Source of the DNA: an uncultured Comamonas sp.
Lineage (GTDB): Bacteria; Pseudomonadota; Gammaproteobacteria; Burkholderiales; Burkholderiaceae_C
Direction of reading: 5' to 3'
Length of the DNA stretch: 40,819 nt
Assembly (NCBI GenBank): GCA_902175065.1
Contig: CABIIJ010000014.1
Span: 1 to 40,819 of the forward strand
Position 1 is the first letter of the stretch. Every line of letters begins with the position of its first letter. Positions 19,201 to 27,878 of this stretch are shown in pieces. Both the position numbers and the translations under genes were made by a program. The notes beneath the pieces were generated by a model. The model had not been told where the DNA came from. It did not search any database and saw only the letters and a program-made list of their open reading frames with translations.

Positions 19201-22200
19201 ACGTTGCAGGTAGCCAGCCTGGCACAGAAACTCCAGCCAGCGTGTCAGCAAGCCTGCCCATTGCGGCTCGGCACCGTATTGGGCCAGCACCTCTTGCACA
19301 GTGATTCGGCCGGATAGCTCCAAGCCTTGGCGGCTCAGGTGTTCATACAGAAAGCCCGCCACCAGACGTGCCATATCGGCTTCTTGCTTTTGCTCGGCTT
19401 GTCCTTCACTCCATTGGGCAATCGGCAGCAATGCGGCATAGTCGGCAGGTAGCAGCGGATTGGCGGGTTGCGCACTGAATAGTGCCGTTCCCTGCGGCAC
19501 CACGAAGGCTGCCAGGGATTTTTCCCGCTCGCCGACAGCCAGCGCGACGGCGCTCTTGACCCCCTCAATTCGCAACAGCGCGGCCTCGATCTCGCCCAGC
19601 TCAATGCGGTAGCCGCCCACCTTGACCTGTTTGTCCCGACGGCCAAGAAATTCCAGCCGACCATCCGGCCAGTAGCACCCCATATCGCCTGTGCGGTACC
19701 AGCGTTCGTCATTCCATGTCACGAACTGCTGAGCGGTGCGCTCCGGGTCGTTGAAATAGCCCAAGGCCACACCTTCGCCGCCAATCCACAGTTCGCCCGG
19801 AACCCAGTCCGGGCAATCGCGCCCTTGCGTGTCGGCAACACGATATTTTTGTCTAGCCAGTGGATAGCCGTAAGGGATGGAGCGCCATTCAGGCGCTACC
19901 GACTCCACGTCGAAAATATTGGACCAGATGGAGGCCTCAGTCGCCCCTCCCATGGCAATGAATTGCCCATCCGGACGGAACGCGCGGTAACGGCCAGGCA
20001 AATCCAGGCCAATCCAGTCGCCTGACAGCATGACTGCTCGCAAGTGTGCTGGTGCCTGGAGATCGAAGCCCTCGCTGTAGGTCAGCAGCATGTCCAGCAA
20101 GGCCGGAACCGTGTTCCAGATCGTCACGCCGTGCTGCTCGATCACCTCGCACCAGCATGCCGGGTCACGTCGCTGGCACTCGCTTACCAGTACCAAGGCA
20201 CCGCCCGCCGACAGCAGCCCGAAAATGTCGTACACCGACAGGTCGAAATGCAGCGCAGACAGGGCCAATACCCGGTCATTCGCCGTCACTGCATAGCGCC
20301 GGTTCAGCTCAACGCAGGTATTGAGCGCCCCTCGGTGGGAAATGATTACGCCCTTGGGCATGCCGGTGGAGCCGGAGGTATAGATGATGTATGCCGGTTC
20401 ATGGGCATCGACTGCTGCCGGCCCGGCCAGCGGCGCATGTTCGGCCGCGTCCTGCCAGGCCAGGAAAGTAATGCCGTCCACCGCATCGGATGGACCATCA
20501 TCGCGGCATACCAGTACCAGCCGCGATCCAGCGCCTTGGTAGATGGTGCGCCGCCGTTCCAGCGGTTGATCCGGCGATACAGGCACATACACCGCACCGG
20601 CATAGAGAATGCCCAGCACGGCCACGATCTGGCCGATACCCTTGGACATGCTGATCGCCACCCGATCACCCGGCTGGACACCGTGCGCTGCCAGTGCGCC
20701 CGCACAACAACGGGCCTGGTGAGCCAACTCGGCATAGCTCAGGCGGCGCTCGCCATGAATCAGCGCCACAGCATCCGGTTGGCTTTGCTCCTGTCGCCAG
20801 AAACCTGCGTGCAGTAACCCTTCGGGAGCTGGCACGTCACCATAGGCATTGATTTGCGCACGCACATCTCGCTGTGCCTGTGGCATCGGATCGGGCAAGG
20901 CCTCGTGCCAAGCCTGCGGGTGATCCAGTAAATGTCGCACCAGCCCCACGTAAGCCTGGAACATGGCTTCGAGCATGCCAGGCGGGAACAGGGCTGCGTT
21001 GCTGTCCCATTGCAGGAAGACCGAACCGCCATGTTCGTAGGCCAAGTGGTCAATCCAGACTTGGGGTGTCTGGGAAATTCCCCAGCCGGGAGCGCCCAGC
21101 GTCCGTTCTACGTCATGGCCGAACAGCGGGCGACCCAGATTGCTGGTGAACACCACTGGCGCGCCATGTGGGTAGGCCCCCGGCGTTTTGCGCAACTCAC
21201 GCAGTAGCTCCACGCCAGACCAATGCCGGTGTTCGTAGGCATCGGTGAAAGTCTGCTGGTTGGTCTGTGCCAACGCATCGAAGTTCGCGCCTTCTCCCGC
21301 AATATCGAGCAACAGGATATTGGTGAAGTCGGCAATCATGCCGTCCACGGCTGAATGCAGCGGCTGGCGGTCGAACAGTGTCAGATTCAACAAAAGCTGT
21401 GGTTGGCTGCACCAGCGTGCCAATACAGCACCGAAGCAGGTCGCCAGCGCCATCGTTGGCGTTACGCCGTATTCGCCCGCGCAAGCCTTGAAGCGTGCCC
21501 AGTCATTGGCTTGAATTTCCACACGCTGGCGTGAAATTCGCACCTGTTTGACCTGTTCTGGCTCGCAGGCCAGGGGCAGTTGTGGTGCATTTGGCAAGCT
21601 GTCCAGGCGTTCCAGCCAGAAGTCCCTGGATTGCTGCCTGATCGGAGCATTTTCCTGGTCAGTCTGCGCCAGATAGCTGCGAAAGTCGTAGTCGGTGCTT
21701 ACGGTGGGCAGGTGCTGGCCGCGTACCAGCGCCGCCAACTCTTCGAAAACCAGGCTGAAACTGGCAGCATCCAACACCAGCAGGTCAATGTCTGCGTGCA
21801 GCCTGTGATTACCGTCGGGCAGCAAGGTGAGCTGAAAATCGAAGTTCTCTCCCTGTTTCACGGCCAGAACCCGGTGACCGTGCCGTTCGCGCATGGCCTG
21901 TAAATGGGCTTGGCACTCTGCAGGCGATGCTGTGCGCAGATCGTGCAGGGTCAAGCCACGCCAGCGCGTCTCGGGACGCCGCTGCTGACGGCCATCGTCC
22001 AGAAAAGTCACCAACAACATCGGGTGACGCTCGATCAAGGCACCAATGGCCTGTTCCAAGGTATCGGCATCCAGGCCCCGGCCATCAAACTCCTGGTACA
22101 GATGGCAACCCACGCCGCCCAGCGTCTGGTGCGGCGCACGGCCCACCAGATAGGCGTGCTGTACGGGTGTCAGGTGAAAAGCTTGCCCATCAGCCATGGT

Positions 22201-22524
22201 CGGCCATGAACGAGAGACGGAAACCTCCGGTTCCTGCACCTTGGCTGTGCCGTTCCCGGCCATGGCTGGGCGCTCCCGTAGCAACTGGCTCCAGCCTCTC
22301 AAGGTCGGCTGCTGGTACAAGTCCCGCAGCTTCACCTTGTGTCCGCGTTTGCGCAGGCGATGCATCCAGGCCATCAAGCGCATCGAATCCAGGCCCAGCT
22401 TGAGAAAGCTGGCATCAGCGTCCAGTTCGTCTGGCGGCATCCCGAGATCGGCTGCGACCTCTTGGCGCAATGCCTCATCCACCTGTTGCGTCTCTTCTTT
22501 GCTGGTTTGCACCGTTTCCGTCAT
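16294..22524 (-). CDS. irp2: Yersiniabactin-type NRPS (HMWP2/Irp2-like)
   Basis: A 2076-residue NRPS with the HMWP2 layout. The aryl carrier domain has LGLDS (Ser47). Cy1 is about 115-540 with D247/D252/S255. The adenylation domain is about 580-1400 (YTSGSTGMPKG 715-725, YRTGD 943-947, NGK with Lys1402). A methyltransferase-like insert lies in the A domain (about 1125-1355, HEVGARSG near 1202), corresponding to the epimerase region of HMWP2/PchE. PCP1 has GGDS (Ser1460), Cy2 has D1644/D1649/S1652, and PCP2 has Ser2004 in GATSL. The pocket residues begin D-L-Y-N (761, 762, 765, 804) and end I-W, matching the cysteine code recalled for HMWP2. It should accept salicylate from the YbtE-like ligase and build two thiazoline rings. 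Start MTETVQTS is chosen because AAGGAG lies ten bases before it; a longer frame to 22599 has no such site. Confidence 0.95.
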   Translation of the reverse strand: MTETVQTSKEETQQVDEALRQEVAADLGMPPDELDADASFLKLGLDSMRLMAWMHRLRKRGHKVKLRDLYQQPTLRGWSQLLRERPAMAGNGTAKVQEPEVSVSRSWPTMADGQAFHLTPVQHAYLVGRAPHQTLGGVGCHLYQEFDGRGLDADTLEQAIGALIERHPMLLVTFLDDGRQQRRPETRWRGLTLHDLRTASPAECQAHLQAMRERHGHRVLAVKQGENFDFQLTLLPDGNHRLHADIDLLVLDAASFSLVFEELAALVRGQHLPTVSTDYDFRSYLAQTDQENAPIRQQSRDFWLERLDSLPNAPQLPLACEPEQVKQVRISRQRVEIQANDWARFKACAGEYGVTPTMALATCFGAVLARWCSQPQLLLNLTLFDRQPLHSAVDGMIADFTNILLLDIAGEGANFDALAQTNQQTFTDAYEHRHWSGVELLRELRKTPGAYPHGAPVVFTSNLGRPLFGHDVERTLGAPGWGISQTPQVWIDHLAYEHGGSVFLQWDSNAALFPPGMLEAMFQAYVGLVRHLLDHPQAWHEALPDPMPQAQRDVRAQINAYGDVPAPEGLLHAGFWRQEQSQPDAVALIHGERRLSYAELAHQARCCAGALAAHGVQPGDRVAISMSKGIGQIVAVLGILYAGAVYVPVSPDQPLERRRTIYQGAGSRLVLVCRDDGPSDAVDGITFLAWQDAAEHAPLAGPAAVDAHEPAYIIYTSGSTGMPKGVIISHRGALNTCVELNRRYAVTANDRVLALSALHFDLSVYDIFGLLSAGGALVLVSECQRRDPACWCEVIEQHGVTIWNTVPALLDMLLTYSEGFDLQAPAHLRAVMLSGDWIGLDLPGRYRAFRPDGQFIAMGGATEASIWSNIFDVESVAPEWRSIPYGYPLARQKYRVADTQGRDCPDWVPGELWIGGEGVALGYFNDPERTAQQFVTWNDERWYRTGDMGCYWPDGRLEFLGRRDKQVKVGGYRIELGEIEAALLRIEGVKSAVALAVGEREKSLAAFVVPQGTALFSAQPANPLLPADYAALLPIAQWSEGQAEQKQEADMARLVAGFLYEHLSRQGLELSGRITVQEVLAQYGAEPQWAGLLTRWLEFLCQAGYLQRLADGGYTLVEPVPPVWQPSGEHPLREAANMLLTHHAALAQILRGERPAQTLLNHPFWAPEQLLLRVPGTQEAIRILATTIQSLAKTLGRPVRLHEVGARSGLAAAQLLQHLTVSDVAYTAWDESPEMVLRAAERLQHYSHADSRRWHADVPQEQLHQADLVWANNALHRLGDAGVQAVLALAAPAALVFVQELHQVSRLALVSSELLADGLDGGLARRLHDTHWWQELLGRQGMHNEAQTLLGDVQCLVERAPQDVLSPDADRLAQALRGLLPGYMVPQRLFFLDALPLTANGKVDHRALLESCSQSPSQVGAERSLPLGDKEQAIAALWRDLLKVERLYRDSHFFRLGGDSLLATRLIGELSRRGYSAGLGDLFDFPTLAAFAETVHCGETLATHGLRHDPASRYTPFPLTDVQQAYLVGRQPGFALGGVGSHFFVEFEVDDLDVPRFEWAINRLVSRHDTLRAIVQDGMQLVLPQVPDFKLPCHPVADLNDDETVTLRERLARQVLDPSRWPVFDIQAAMVNGGAKASLFVCLDNLMLDGLSMQILLAELEQLYTSPEQALPALEIGFRDYLEHMRLRRVNEVSVAYWARRVESLPPATRLPLRCEPGDVGIPHFARLSAWLSAPQWGALKARARAEGLTPSALLLSAYAATLSAWAERDDLCLNLTLFDRQPLHPQIEQVLGDFTTLLLLAWQPAADWRSSAHGLQQRLRQDLLHRDVSAIQVMRQLAQRAGQAAAAMPVVFTSALGFEQERFLAHASWMKPRWGLSHTPQVWLDHQVYESEGELRFNWDYVQELFEPQQIQTMFDRYVALLQRLATDDAAWSQPLETLVPRLEGIARVASSPPAQPAPEAPAEAAVLRADDALVQALCRHFEMVVGRPIQPRQSFFDAGATSLKLVQLHVHLTQVGHDGLLVTDLFAQATPLALATHLHGHSNVANDTDSINEERRELLAQRKARAQRRRGSIV

Positions 22525-22618
22525 CCGAACCGTCTCCTTTAAATCTATGAACAAAGAAGGGTTGTGATGCGGTGCGCTCAACTGCCAACCAGCGCCCAAC
22601 CCTCGGCGTTAAGCGTGA

Positions 22619-23068
22619 TTAGTGATCGCCTCCGGCTTGCAGGCGAGATGTGAGCCAGAACGACCGCAATAGGCGTGAGCCGCCCGTATACGGCCCGATA
22701 CGCCTGGCACGCGTGCGCAGCACAGGGCGGACATCTATTTCGGGTTTGTCTACGCGGGCAAGGTCGAGCAGGTGAGCCTGGTCACGGACTTCGAGCAGGC
22801 CCGTCGCCAACTTGGGAGCCAGGCCATAGTGGCCTGGCGCTCCCTTGACCAACACCTCCCTCAACGCCATGCGGCGCAGCGTCTGGTACATGCTGAAGCG
22901 CGGCATGGGAGAGCCTGATCGAACCAGTTCCGCATGCAGTACTGCGTGCTGAACCCATGCTCCGGGAGCCGTCAGACGCAACATGGCGGCAAGAATCTTC
23001 AGGCGTGCGAGGCTGCTTTTGAGCTTCGCCTCCTGCAACAGCCATCTGGCCTCACGCATATCACTCAT
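22619..23068 (-). CDS. Fur-like winged-helix protein without the metal-binding domain
   Basis: A 149-residue protein whose first half matches the DNA-binding half of Fur. LLQEAKLKSSLARLKILAAML (about 10-30) aligns with the Fur segment around GLKVTLPRLKILEVL, and FSMYQTLRRMALREVLVKG (58-76) with the recognition helix segment around LATVYRVLNQFDDAGIV. The HHHDH metal/dimerization motif and Cys pairs of Fur are absent; the C-terminal half is Arg-rich with no recognised fold. The start MSDMREARW is chosen because AAGGAG lies eight bases upstream; an in-frame ATG eight codons earlier has no such site. It sits 42 bp after the TolC-like gene and about 94 bp before irp2. A regulatory role in the locus is inferred. 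It may bind DNA as a metal-independent competitor of Fur or may have lost that role. Confidence 0.75.
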   Translation of the reverse strand: MSDMREARWLLQEAKLKSSLARLKILAAMLRLTAPGAWVQHAVLHAELVRSGSPMPRFSMYQTLRRMALREVLVKGAPGHYGLAPKLATGLLEVRDQAHLLDLARVDKPEIDVRPVLRTRARRIGPYTGGSRLLRSFWLTSRLQAGGDH

Positions 23069-23110
23069 CGAACCACTCCTTAATCCGATCAAAACGGCTT
23101 CAACACATGT

Positions 23111-24589
23111 TCATGGCCTCTGGGCCACCAAATGGCGGTTCAACACCAGCACGTCGTCCTCCGAGAACCGTCCGGCGTAGAACTGCAGCTTGGCGTAGGC
23201 CTGGAACCACTCCACATAGGTGCGCAGCAAGGCCTGCCTGGCCTGGTAGGACTGGCGCTCGGCATGCAGGGCATCGGTATTGGTGCGTTCGCCGCCAGCC
23301 ACGCTCTTGCGCATGGCATCGACCAGCGCGGTGCTGTCCGTCACGTTCTGGCGCAGCGTGCTCACGCGCTCGGTGCTGGTGGCAAACACCCGGTAGTACT
23401 GCTCCAGGGTGGTGGCGGTGGTCTGGGTGGTGCGCTCCAGGTCGTAACGGGCCTGGGTCAGCCGGTTGCTGGCCTGGCGCGTGCTGTAGTAGCTGGAGCC
23501 GCCGCTGAACAACGGAATCGAGACCTGCAGGCCGATGGTGTTGCTCTTGTAGTCGCGGCCCTTGTTGTTGATGGTGTCCGAGACGATGCGCTCGTGGGAT
23601 GCATACAGCGACACGCGCGGCATGAACTGGCCTTTCTCGCGCTCCACGGTCAGGTCGTTGTAGCGCACCGCCAGGCGTGCGGCCTGGACTTCCGGGTTCT
23701 GCTGTTGGGCATCGCCCAGCAACACCACCAGGTCACCATCGGGCAAGGCAGGCAGCATGGCCGTCTGGTTGATGTCCATCAGCTCGTGGGCATGGATCGG
23801 CCCACCCAGCAGGGCCGATAGCTCGCGCAATCGGTCGGCCAGCGCATTCTCATAGGTCACCAGTTCCGACTGGGTAGCTCCCAATTGCGTGCGGGTCTCC
23901 AGAATGTCGATCCGGGTGCCTTCACCCTGGGCCATCATGCGTTCGTTGCCGCGCAGCATGTCCTGGTACACGCGCAATTGCTGGCGGGCCAGCTCCAGCG
24001 AATCGCGGGCCAGCAAGGCATTCAGGTAGGCGTCGATCAGGGCCACGGCCTGCTGCTGGAGCTGCAGCCGGTATTGCACCTCGGCATATTCAGCCTGGGT
24101 CTTGCCCATGCGATAGGTGCTGATGGCCGAATAGTCGAACAGCGTTTGCTCAATGGTCAGGCCGGCGCGGCGGCCATAGAAACTGTCCTCGATGCTTTGC
24201 CGGCCGGCAGCCGTGGTGCTGTCGTAGTACTCGGTCTGGTTGGTGCGGTTGCGCAGGTAGTTGATCGAGGCTTGTGGCAACAAGGCGGCACGGGCAATGT
24301 TGCCGCTATCCCGCCCAGCGTCACGGGCCGCGCGGGCACTCAACACCTGCGGGTCGTTGAGCAGCATGCGCTCGTAAGCCTGAACCAGATCGAGCGATGG
24401 CGATTGGCTGGCCAAGGCGGTTGAGGCCTGCCCAACCCCTTGCGGTGGTGATGCCATTTGCAATTGATGCAAAGGCGAAGCCGTAGCGGGTGTGGCCTGG
24501 GCCAATACCGTGGGCATGCCATCGACGTACAGATAGAAAGCTAGAGGCGCGACAATGATCAGCTTGAATGTGTGGCTGCGGCTCATCAT
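23111..24589 (-). CDS. hasF: TolC-family outer membrane factor of type I secretion (HasF/PrtF-like)
   Basis: A 492-residue outer membrane efflux protein with a signal peptide (hydrophobic 9-22, cleavage near LAQA 29-32). It has two OEP repeats: LDLVQAYERMLLNDPQVLSA (about 66-85) opens the first half, and the second includes the ATTLEQYYRVFATSTERV region. It forms the trimeric channel through which the ABC/HlyD pair exports the HasA-like protein. The ATG overlaps the fusion-protein stop by 4 bp. A dedicated TolC gene beside the ABC-HlyD pair is typical of protease/lipase-type exporters (PrtDEF) and less common for Has systems that borrow TolC. Confidence 0.9.
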   Translation of the reverse strand: MMSRSHTFKLIIVAPLAFYLYVDGMPTVLAQATPATASPLHQLQMASPPQGVGQASTALASQSPSLDLVQAYERMLLNDPQVLSARAARDAGRDSGNIARAALLPQASINYLRNRTNQTEYYDSTTAAGRQSIEDSFYGRRAGLTIEQTLFDYSAISTYRMGKTQAEYAEVQYRLQLQQQAVALIDAYLNALLARDSLELARQQLRVYQDMLRGNERMMAQGEGTRIDILETRTQLGATQSELVTYENALADRLRELSALLGGPIHAHELMDINQTAMLPALPDGDLVVLLGDAQQQNPEVQAARLAVRYNDLTVEREKGQFMPRVSLYASHERIVSDTINNKGRDYKSNTIGLQVSIPLFSGGSSYYSTRQASNRLTQARYDLERTTQTTATTLEQYYRVFATSTERVSTLRQNVTDSTALVDAMRKSVAGGERTNTDALHAERQSYQARQALLRTYVEWFQAYAKLQFYAGRFSEDDVLVLNRHLVAQRP

Positions 24590-25947
24590 TCCTCCGTCAG
24601 TGCCAGACGGGTACGGTCACGCAGCGGCTTGAGCAGGTAGCTCATCATGGTGCGTTCACCCGTCTTGACGAAGGCGGTCACCGGCATGCCCGGCTGCAAT
24701 TGCAGGCCCGGCAGCACCTCACGGCTGTCCAGGTCATCCACGCTGATCTCAATGTGGTAGTACGGCATCCCCTGTGGGTCTTCCAGGCGGTCGGCGGAAA
24801 CGGTCTTGACCGTGCCCGGCAGCTTGGGGGTGGAAGATCGGTTGAAGGCGGCAAACTCCAGCTCCACCGGCTGGCCGGTTTGAACCTTGTCCACTTCCTG
24901 CACCGGCAGGCGGCCTTCCACCAGCAAGGGCTGGTCCAGCGGCACGATGTCCATCAGCTTGTCGCCCGCGCTGACCACGCCGCCCTGGGTAAAAACTGCC
25001 AGGCCCGCCACGATGCCCTCGGTAGGCGCGACGATCTGCATGTTGGTCACTTCGTACTGCGCGCTGTCCAGGCGCGACCCAAGGTCGGCGGTGCGTGTGC
25101 GGGTTTCGGCCAACGCCGTGCGCAGTTCCTTCTGGTAATCCTCACGCTGCTGAATCAGGCGCAGCTGGTACTCCTGCACCTGGCCCTGCAACTGCGCCAG
25201 GCGGCCCTGGTCATCGGCCACGGAACCGGCCAGTTGCAGGTATTGGCGTTCGGATTCCAGCAGGCGGTTGCGTGCCAGCAGGCCGTCATCGGCCAAGGAA
25301 CGCTGCCCGGCCAGTTGATGCTCAAAGGTCTCGCGCTGGCTGCGGCGCGACTGCAGGATGCGTTGCAAGCTGTCGCTTTGCTCGCGCAGGCCGCGCAAAG
25401 TGGCTTCCAGGCCGCCCAGGGTAGCCTGCTGGGCGCTGCGGCGGCTGTCGAACAACTGCCGCTGCGCCTGGATGATCTCTGCGGCTTGCAAGTTGCCCTC
25501 GCGCTCAGCTTGCCGCAGGCGTTCGTCGAAGCGGATGTCATTCAAGCCGTCCCGCTCGGCTATCAGGCGGTTCTCCGTCGCCAGGCTGCTGAGGAACTGG
25601 AACTGCAAGGAATCCAGTTGGTTGCTCGCCACGTTCGGCTCCAGCACCACCAGCACCTGGCCTTCTTTCACCCGCTGGCCCTCAGTGACCAGAATCCGTT
25701 GCACCTTGCCGCCGCTGATGGGCTGCACCGCTTTGCGGTTGCCGCTGACCACCACCTTGGCATCGACTGGCACGCCGGCATCCAGTGGTGCCAGCATGGC
25801 CCAGCCGAGAAAACCCACCACGCCGACCAGTACGATCAGCCAGCCCAGCCGCACAAAGTGGCGATCATCCACCGACAGCAGATCATCCTTGGGGTCGATC
25901 AGGTCGGCGTCCAGTGAAGAGGCGTCCATATTCATCGTCGTGCTCAT
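24586..25947 (-). CDS. hasE: Type I secretion membrane fusion protein, HlyD family (HasE/PrtE-like)
   Basis: A 453-residue periplasmic adaptor. A short cytoplasmic N-terminus is followed by one membrane segment (about 33-54, WLIVLVGVVGFLGWAML), a biotinyl/lipoyl-like region, a long Gln/Leu/Arg-rich coiled coil (about 120-310) and the beta-barrel end PGMPVTAFVKTGERTMMSYLLKPL, which is the HlyD-family C-terminal signature. It links the inner membrane ABC exporter to the TolC-like channel. The start overlaps the ABC gene stop by four bases (ATGA), and its own stop overlaps the TolC-like start by four bases, giving a coupled D-E-F set. Confidence 0.93.
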   Translation of the reverse strand: MSTTMNMDASSLDADLIDPKDDLLSVDDRHFVRLGWLIVLVGVVGFLGWAMLAPLDAGVPVDAKVVVSGNRKAVQPISGGKVQRILVTEGQRVKEGQVLVVLEPNVASNQLDSLQFQFLSSLATENRLIAERDGLNDIRFDERLRQAEREGNLQAAEIIQAQRQLFDSRRSAQQATLGGLEATLRGLREQSDSLQRILQSRRSQRETFEHQLAGQRSLADDGLLARNRLLESERQYLQLAGSVADDQGRLAQLQGQVQEYQLRLIQQREDYQKELRTALAETRTRTADLGSRLDSAQYEVTNMQIVAPTEGIVAGLAVFTQGGVVSAGDKLMDIVPLDQPLLVEGRLPVQEVDKVQTGQPVELEFAAFNRSSTPKLPGTVKTVSADRLEDPQGMPYYHIEISVDDLDSREVLPGLQLQPGMPVTAFVKTGERTMMSYLLKPLRDRTRLALTEE

Positions 25948-27746
25948 GCTCCCTCCTTGCGTTGCGCAAAGTTCATCGCGGCCCCATAGGTGGGAATGGG
26001 CATGACCCGTTGCTGTGGTTGGGGTTGCCCGGACGTTGGCCTTGGCTGGGCACCGCGTTGCATGCGCTGCATCACCTCGGTCATCGGGCCGAAGTCGGCC
26101 TGAGCACCGGCGTGCAAGATCAGCAGCTTGTCGGCCTGTTTGAGGATGTTGGGTTTGTGCGTGATCAGCACCAGGGTGATGCCAGCGGTCTTCATCCGGC
26201 CAATGGCCTCGGCCAGCATGGCGTCACCGGCTTCGTCGAGGTTGGCGTTGGGTTCATCCAGCACTACCAGGCACGGCTCGCCGTACAGCGCACGGGCCAG
26301 GCCCACGCGCTGGCGTTGCCCGCCAGACAGGCCCATGCCGTTTTCGCCCAGACGGGTCTGGTAGCCCTCGGGCAATTGCAGAATCAGCTCATGCACCCCG
26401 GCCATCTGCGCAGCGGCAATCACCTTGGCTTCATCCACCTCACCGAAGCGGGCAATGTTCTCGGCCACCGTACCTGCGAACAGTTGCACGTCTTGCGGCA
26501 GGTAGCCGACCAGCGCGCCCAGGGCTTCCGGCCGCCATTGGTCGAGCGGGGCGCTGTCCAGCCGCACCTTGCCGCGCAGCGGTGGCCAGGCATTGACCAG
26601 GCAGCGAGCCAGCGTGGTCTTGCCCGCGCCGGAGGGGCCGATCACCACCAGCACCTCACCGGCGTTCAGCTTGAAGTTGATGCCATGCAGCACCGGCTGG
26701 GTCTGGCTGGGCGGGGCGGCCAGCAACTGTTCGACCGCCAGATTGCCTGCCGGGCGGGGAAAATCCATGCCTTTGGCCAGCGGTGGAAAGTCACCAAGCA
26801 ATTGGCTCAGGCGGCGTTCGGCTTCCTTGACCTGCGTCCATTGTCGCGATGCGCCCATGATCTGGTCTATGGGCGCCAGGGCGCGGCCCAGTAGGATGGA
26901 GCCGGCAATCATCATGCCCGCCGTCATCTGGTTTTCCAGCACCAACCAGGCCCCCAGGCCCAAGGCCAGGGACTGCACCGCCATGCGCAGCGCCTTGTTC
27001 CAGCCCTGAATCTTCGCCATGCGGGCACTGGCCAGGTTCTGCTCACGCACATAGCCCAGGTGCTGCTCAGCCCAGCGGCGGCGCAGGTTGGCCAGCATGC
27101 CCATACCGGCAATCACCTCGGCATTGCGCAGGTTGGCCCCGGCATCGCGGCGGGAATTGATCGCCAGTTCCCCGGCTTTCTTCAGGTGCGGGCGGCTCAC
27201 CCGCTCATTGAGCCAGGCCACGCCCATCAGCACCACGGTGCCGCCCAGGGCGAACCAGCCCAGCGCGGGGTGGAAATAGAACATCACCAGCACATACACC
27301 GGGAACCAGGGCGCATCGAACAGCGCGAACAGTGATTGGCCGGTGGCGAACTGGCGCAATTGTTGGAGATCGTCCAGCGGCTGGGCGGCATTGAGCTTGC
27401 CGGTCTTGAGGTTGGCGCTGAAGGCCGCGTCGTAAATGCGTGGGGCCAGCTTGCGGTCAAACCCGGTGCCCAGGCGCAGCACCACCAGCGAACGCACCCA
27501 CTCCAGCGCCCCCATCAGGGCATACATGCCCAGCAGGATGACGGTGAGCATCAGCAAGGTCATTTCGTTGCCGGAGGCCAGTACCCGGTCATACACTTGC
27601 AGCATGTACAGCGCCGGGGCCAGCATCAGGATATTGATGACGCCCGAGAACACGCCGATATGTACGAAACTGCGTTTGTAGGTCAGCAGAGCACGGGCCA
27701 ATTCACCGTGCGCACCCTCTGCCGGCCGGGATTTGCCCGCCGTCAT
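25944..27746 (-). CDS. hasD: Type I secretion ABC exporter (HasD/PrtD-like)
   Basis: A 600-residue fused membrane/ATPase half-transporter of the PrtD/HasD type. The transmembrane region covers about 25-295. The nucleotide-binding domain has Walker A GPSGAGKT (370-377), Q-loop GYLPQDVQLF (414-423), signature LSGGQ (473-477), Walker B LVVLDE (493-498) and the switch His530. A Pro/Gln-rich tail follows. It recognises the C-terminal signal of its substrate, presumably the HasA-like protein encoded just upstream, and energises its export in one step. The 245-bp gap between hasA and this start holds hairpins and partial regulator-site copies. The ribosome site is weak (AAGGG about 12 bases upstream). 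Confidence 0.93.
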   Translation of the reverse strand: MTAGKSRPAEGAHGELARALLTYKRSFVHIGVFSGVINILMLAPALYMLQVYDRVLASGNEMTLLMLTVILLGMYALMGALEWVRSLVVLRLGTGFDRKLAPRIYDAAFSANLKTGKLNAAQPLDDLQQLRQFATGQSLFALFDAPWFPVYVLVMFYFHPALGWFALGGTVVLMGVAWLNERVSRPHLKKAGELAINSRRDAGANLRNAEVIAGMGMLANLRRRWAEQHLGYVREQNLASARMAKIQGWNKALRMAVQSLALGLGAWLVLENQMTAGMMIAGSILLGRALAPIDQIMGASRQWTQVKEAERRLSQLLGDFPPLAKGMDFPRPAGNLAVEQLLAAPPSQTQPVLHGINFKLNAGEVLVVIGPSGAGKTTLARCLVNAWPPLRGKVRLDSAPLDQWRPEALGALVGYLPQDVQLFAGTVAENIARFGEVDEAKVIAAAQMAGVHELILQLPEGYQTRLGENGMGLSGGQRQRVGLARALYGEPCLVVLDEPNANLDEAGDAMLAEAIGRMKTAGITLVLITHKPNILKQADKLLILHAGAQADFGPMTEVMQRMQRGAQPRPTSGQPQPQQRVMPIPTYGAAMNFAQRKEGA

Positions 27747-27759
27747 TACATCACCAGCC

Positions 27760-27873
27760 CTTTTTACGGAAAAAGAATCCCCCTCCCCATAAAAACGGGG
27801 AAAGCCGAAATCTGCCTGCAGCTTGTTTTTGCAGGTGGTTCCGTAAACCGCTAAAATCGACGGCTTCCGGAAG
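27760..27873. promoter_or_regulatory. hasA-hasD intergenic control region with partial copies of the shared regulator element
   Basis: TTCCGTAAACCGCTAAA on the plus strand at 27839-27855 matches the core of the 26-bp element found near ybtA and hasR (14 of the first 15 bases). A minus-strand TTTTTCCGTAAA at 27763-27774 matches part of the same core, so the two lie in opposite orientations. The second copy is part of a small palindrome CTTTTTACGGAAAAAG (27760-27775) just before the hasD leader. A perfect 10-bp palindrome CTTCCGGAAG lies at 27864-27873. This may be an internal, regulated promoter for hasDEF; no confident -35/-10 pair is claimed. Confidence 0.4.
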
Positions 27874-27878
27874 ACGGA

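Noticed and set aside
6599-22524. Pyochelin-type pathway (PchE/PchF)
   Set aside because: The second synthase carries KS, AT, KR and ACP domains and the receptor matches FyuA closely, which points to a yersiniabactin-type product.
22525-22599. Longer N-terminus for the irp2-like protein
   Set aside because: The extra 25 codons have no ribosome site before them, while AAGGAG lies correctly before the ATG at 22524.
24568-25917. Plus-strand 449-codon open frame opposite hasE
   Set aside because: It lies wholly antisense to a clear HlyD-family gene, is rich in His/Gln/Ala as expected from reversed GC-rich codons, and has no recognisable domain or ribosome site.
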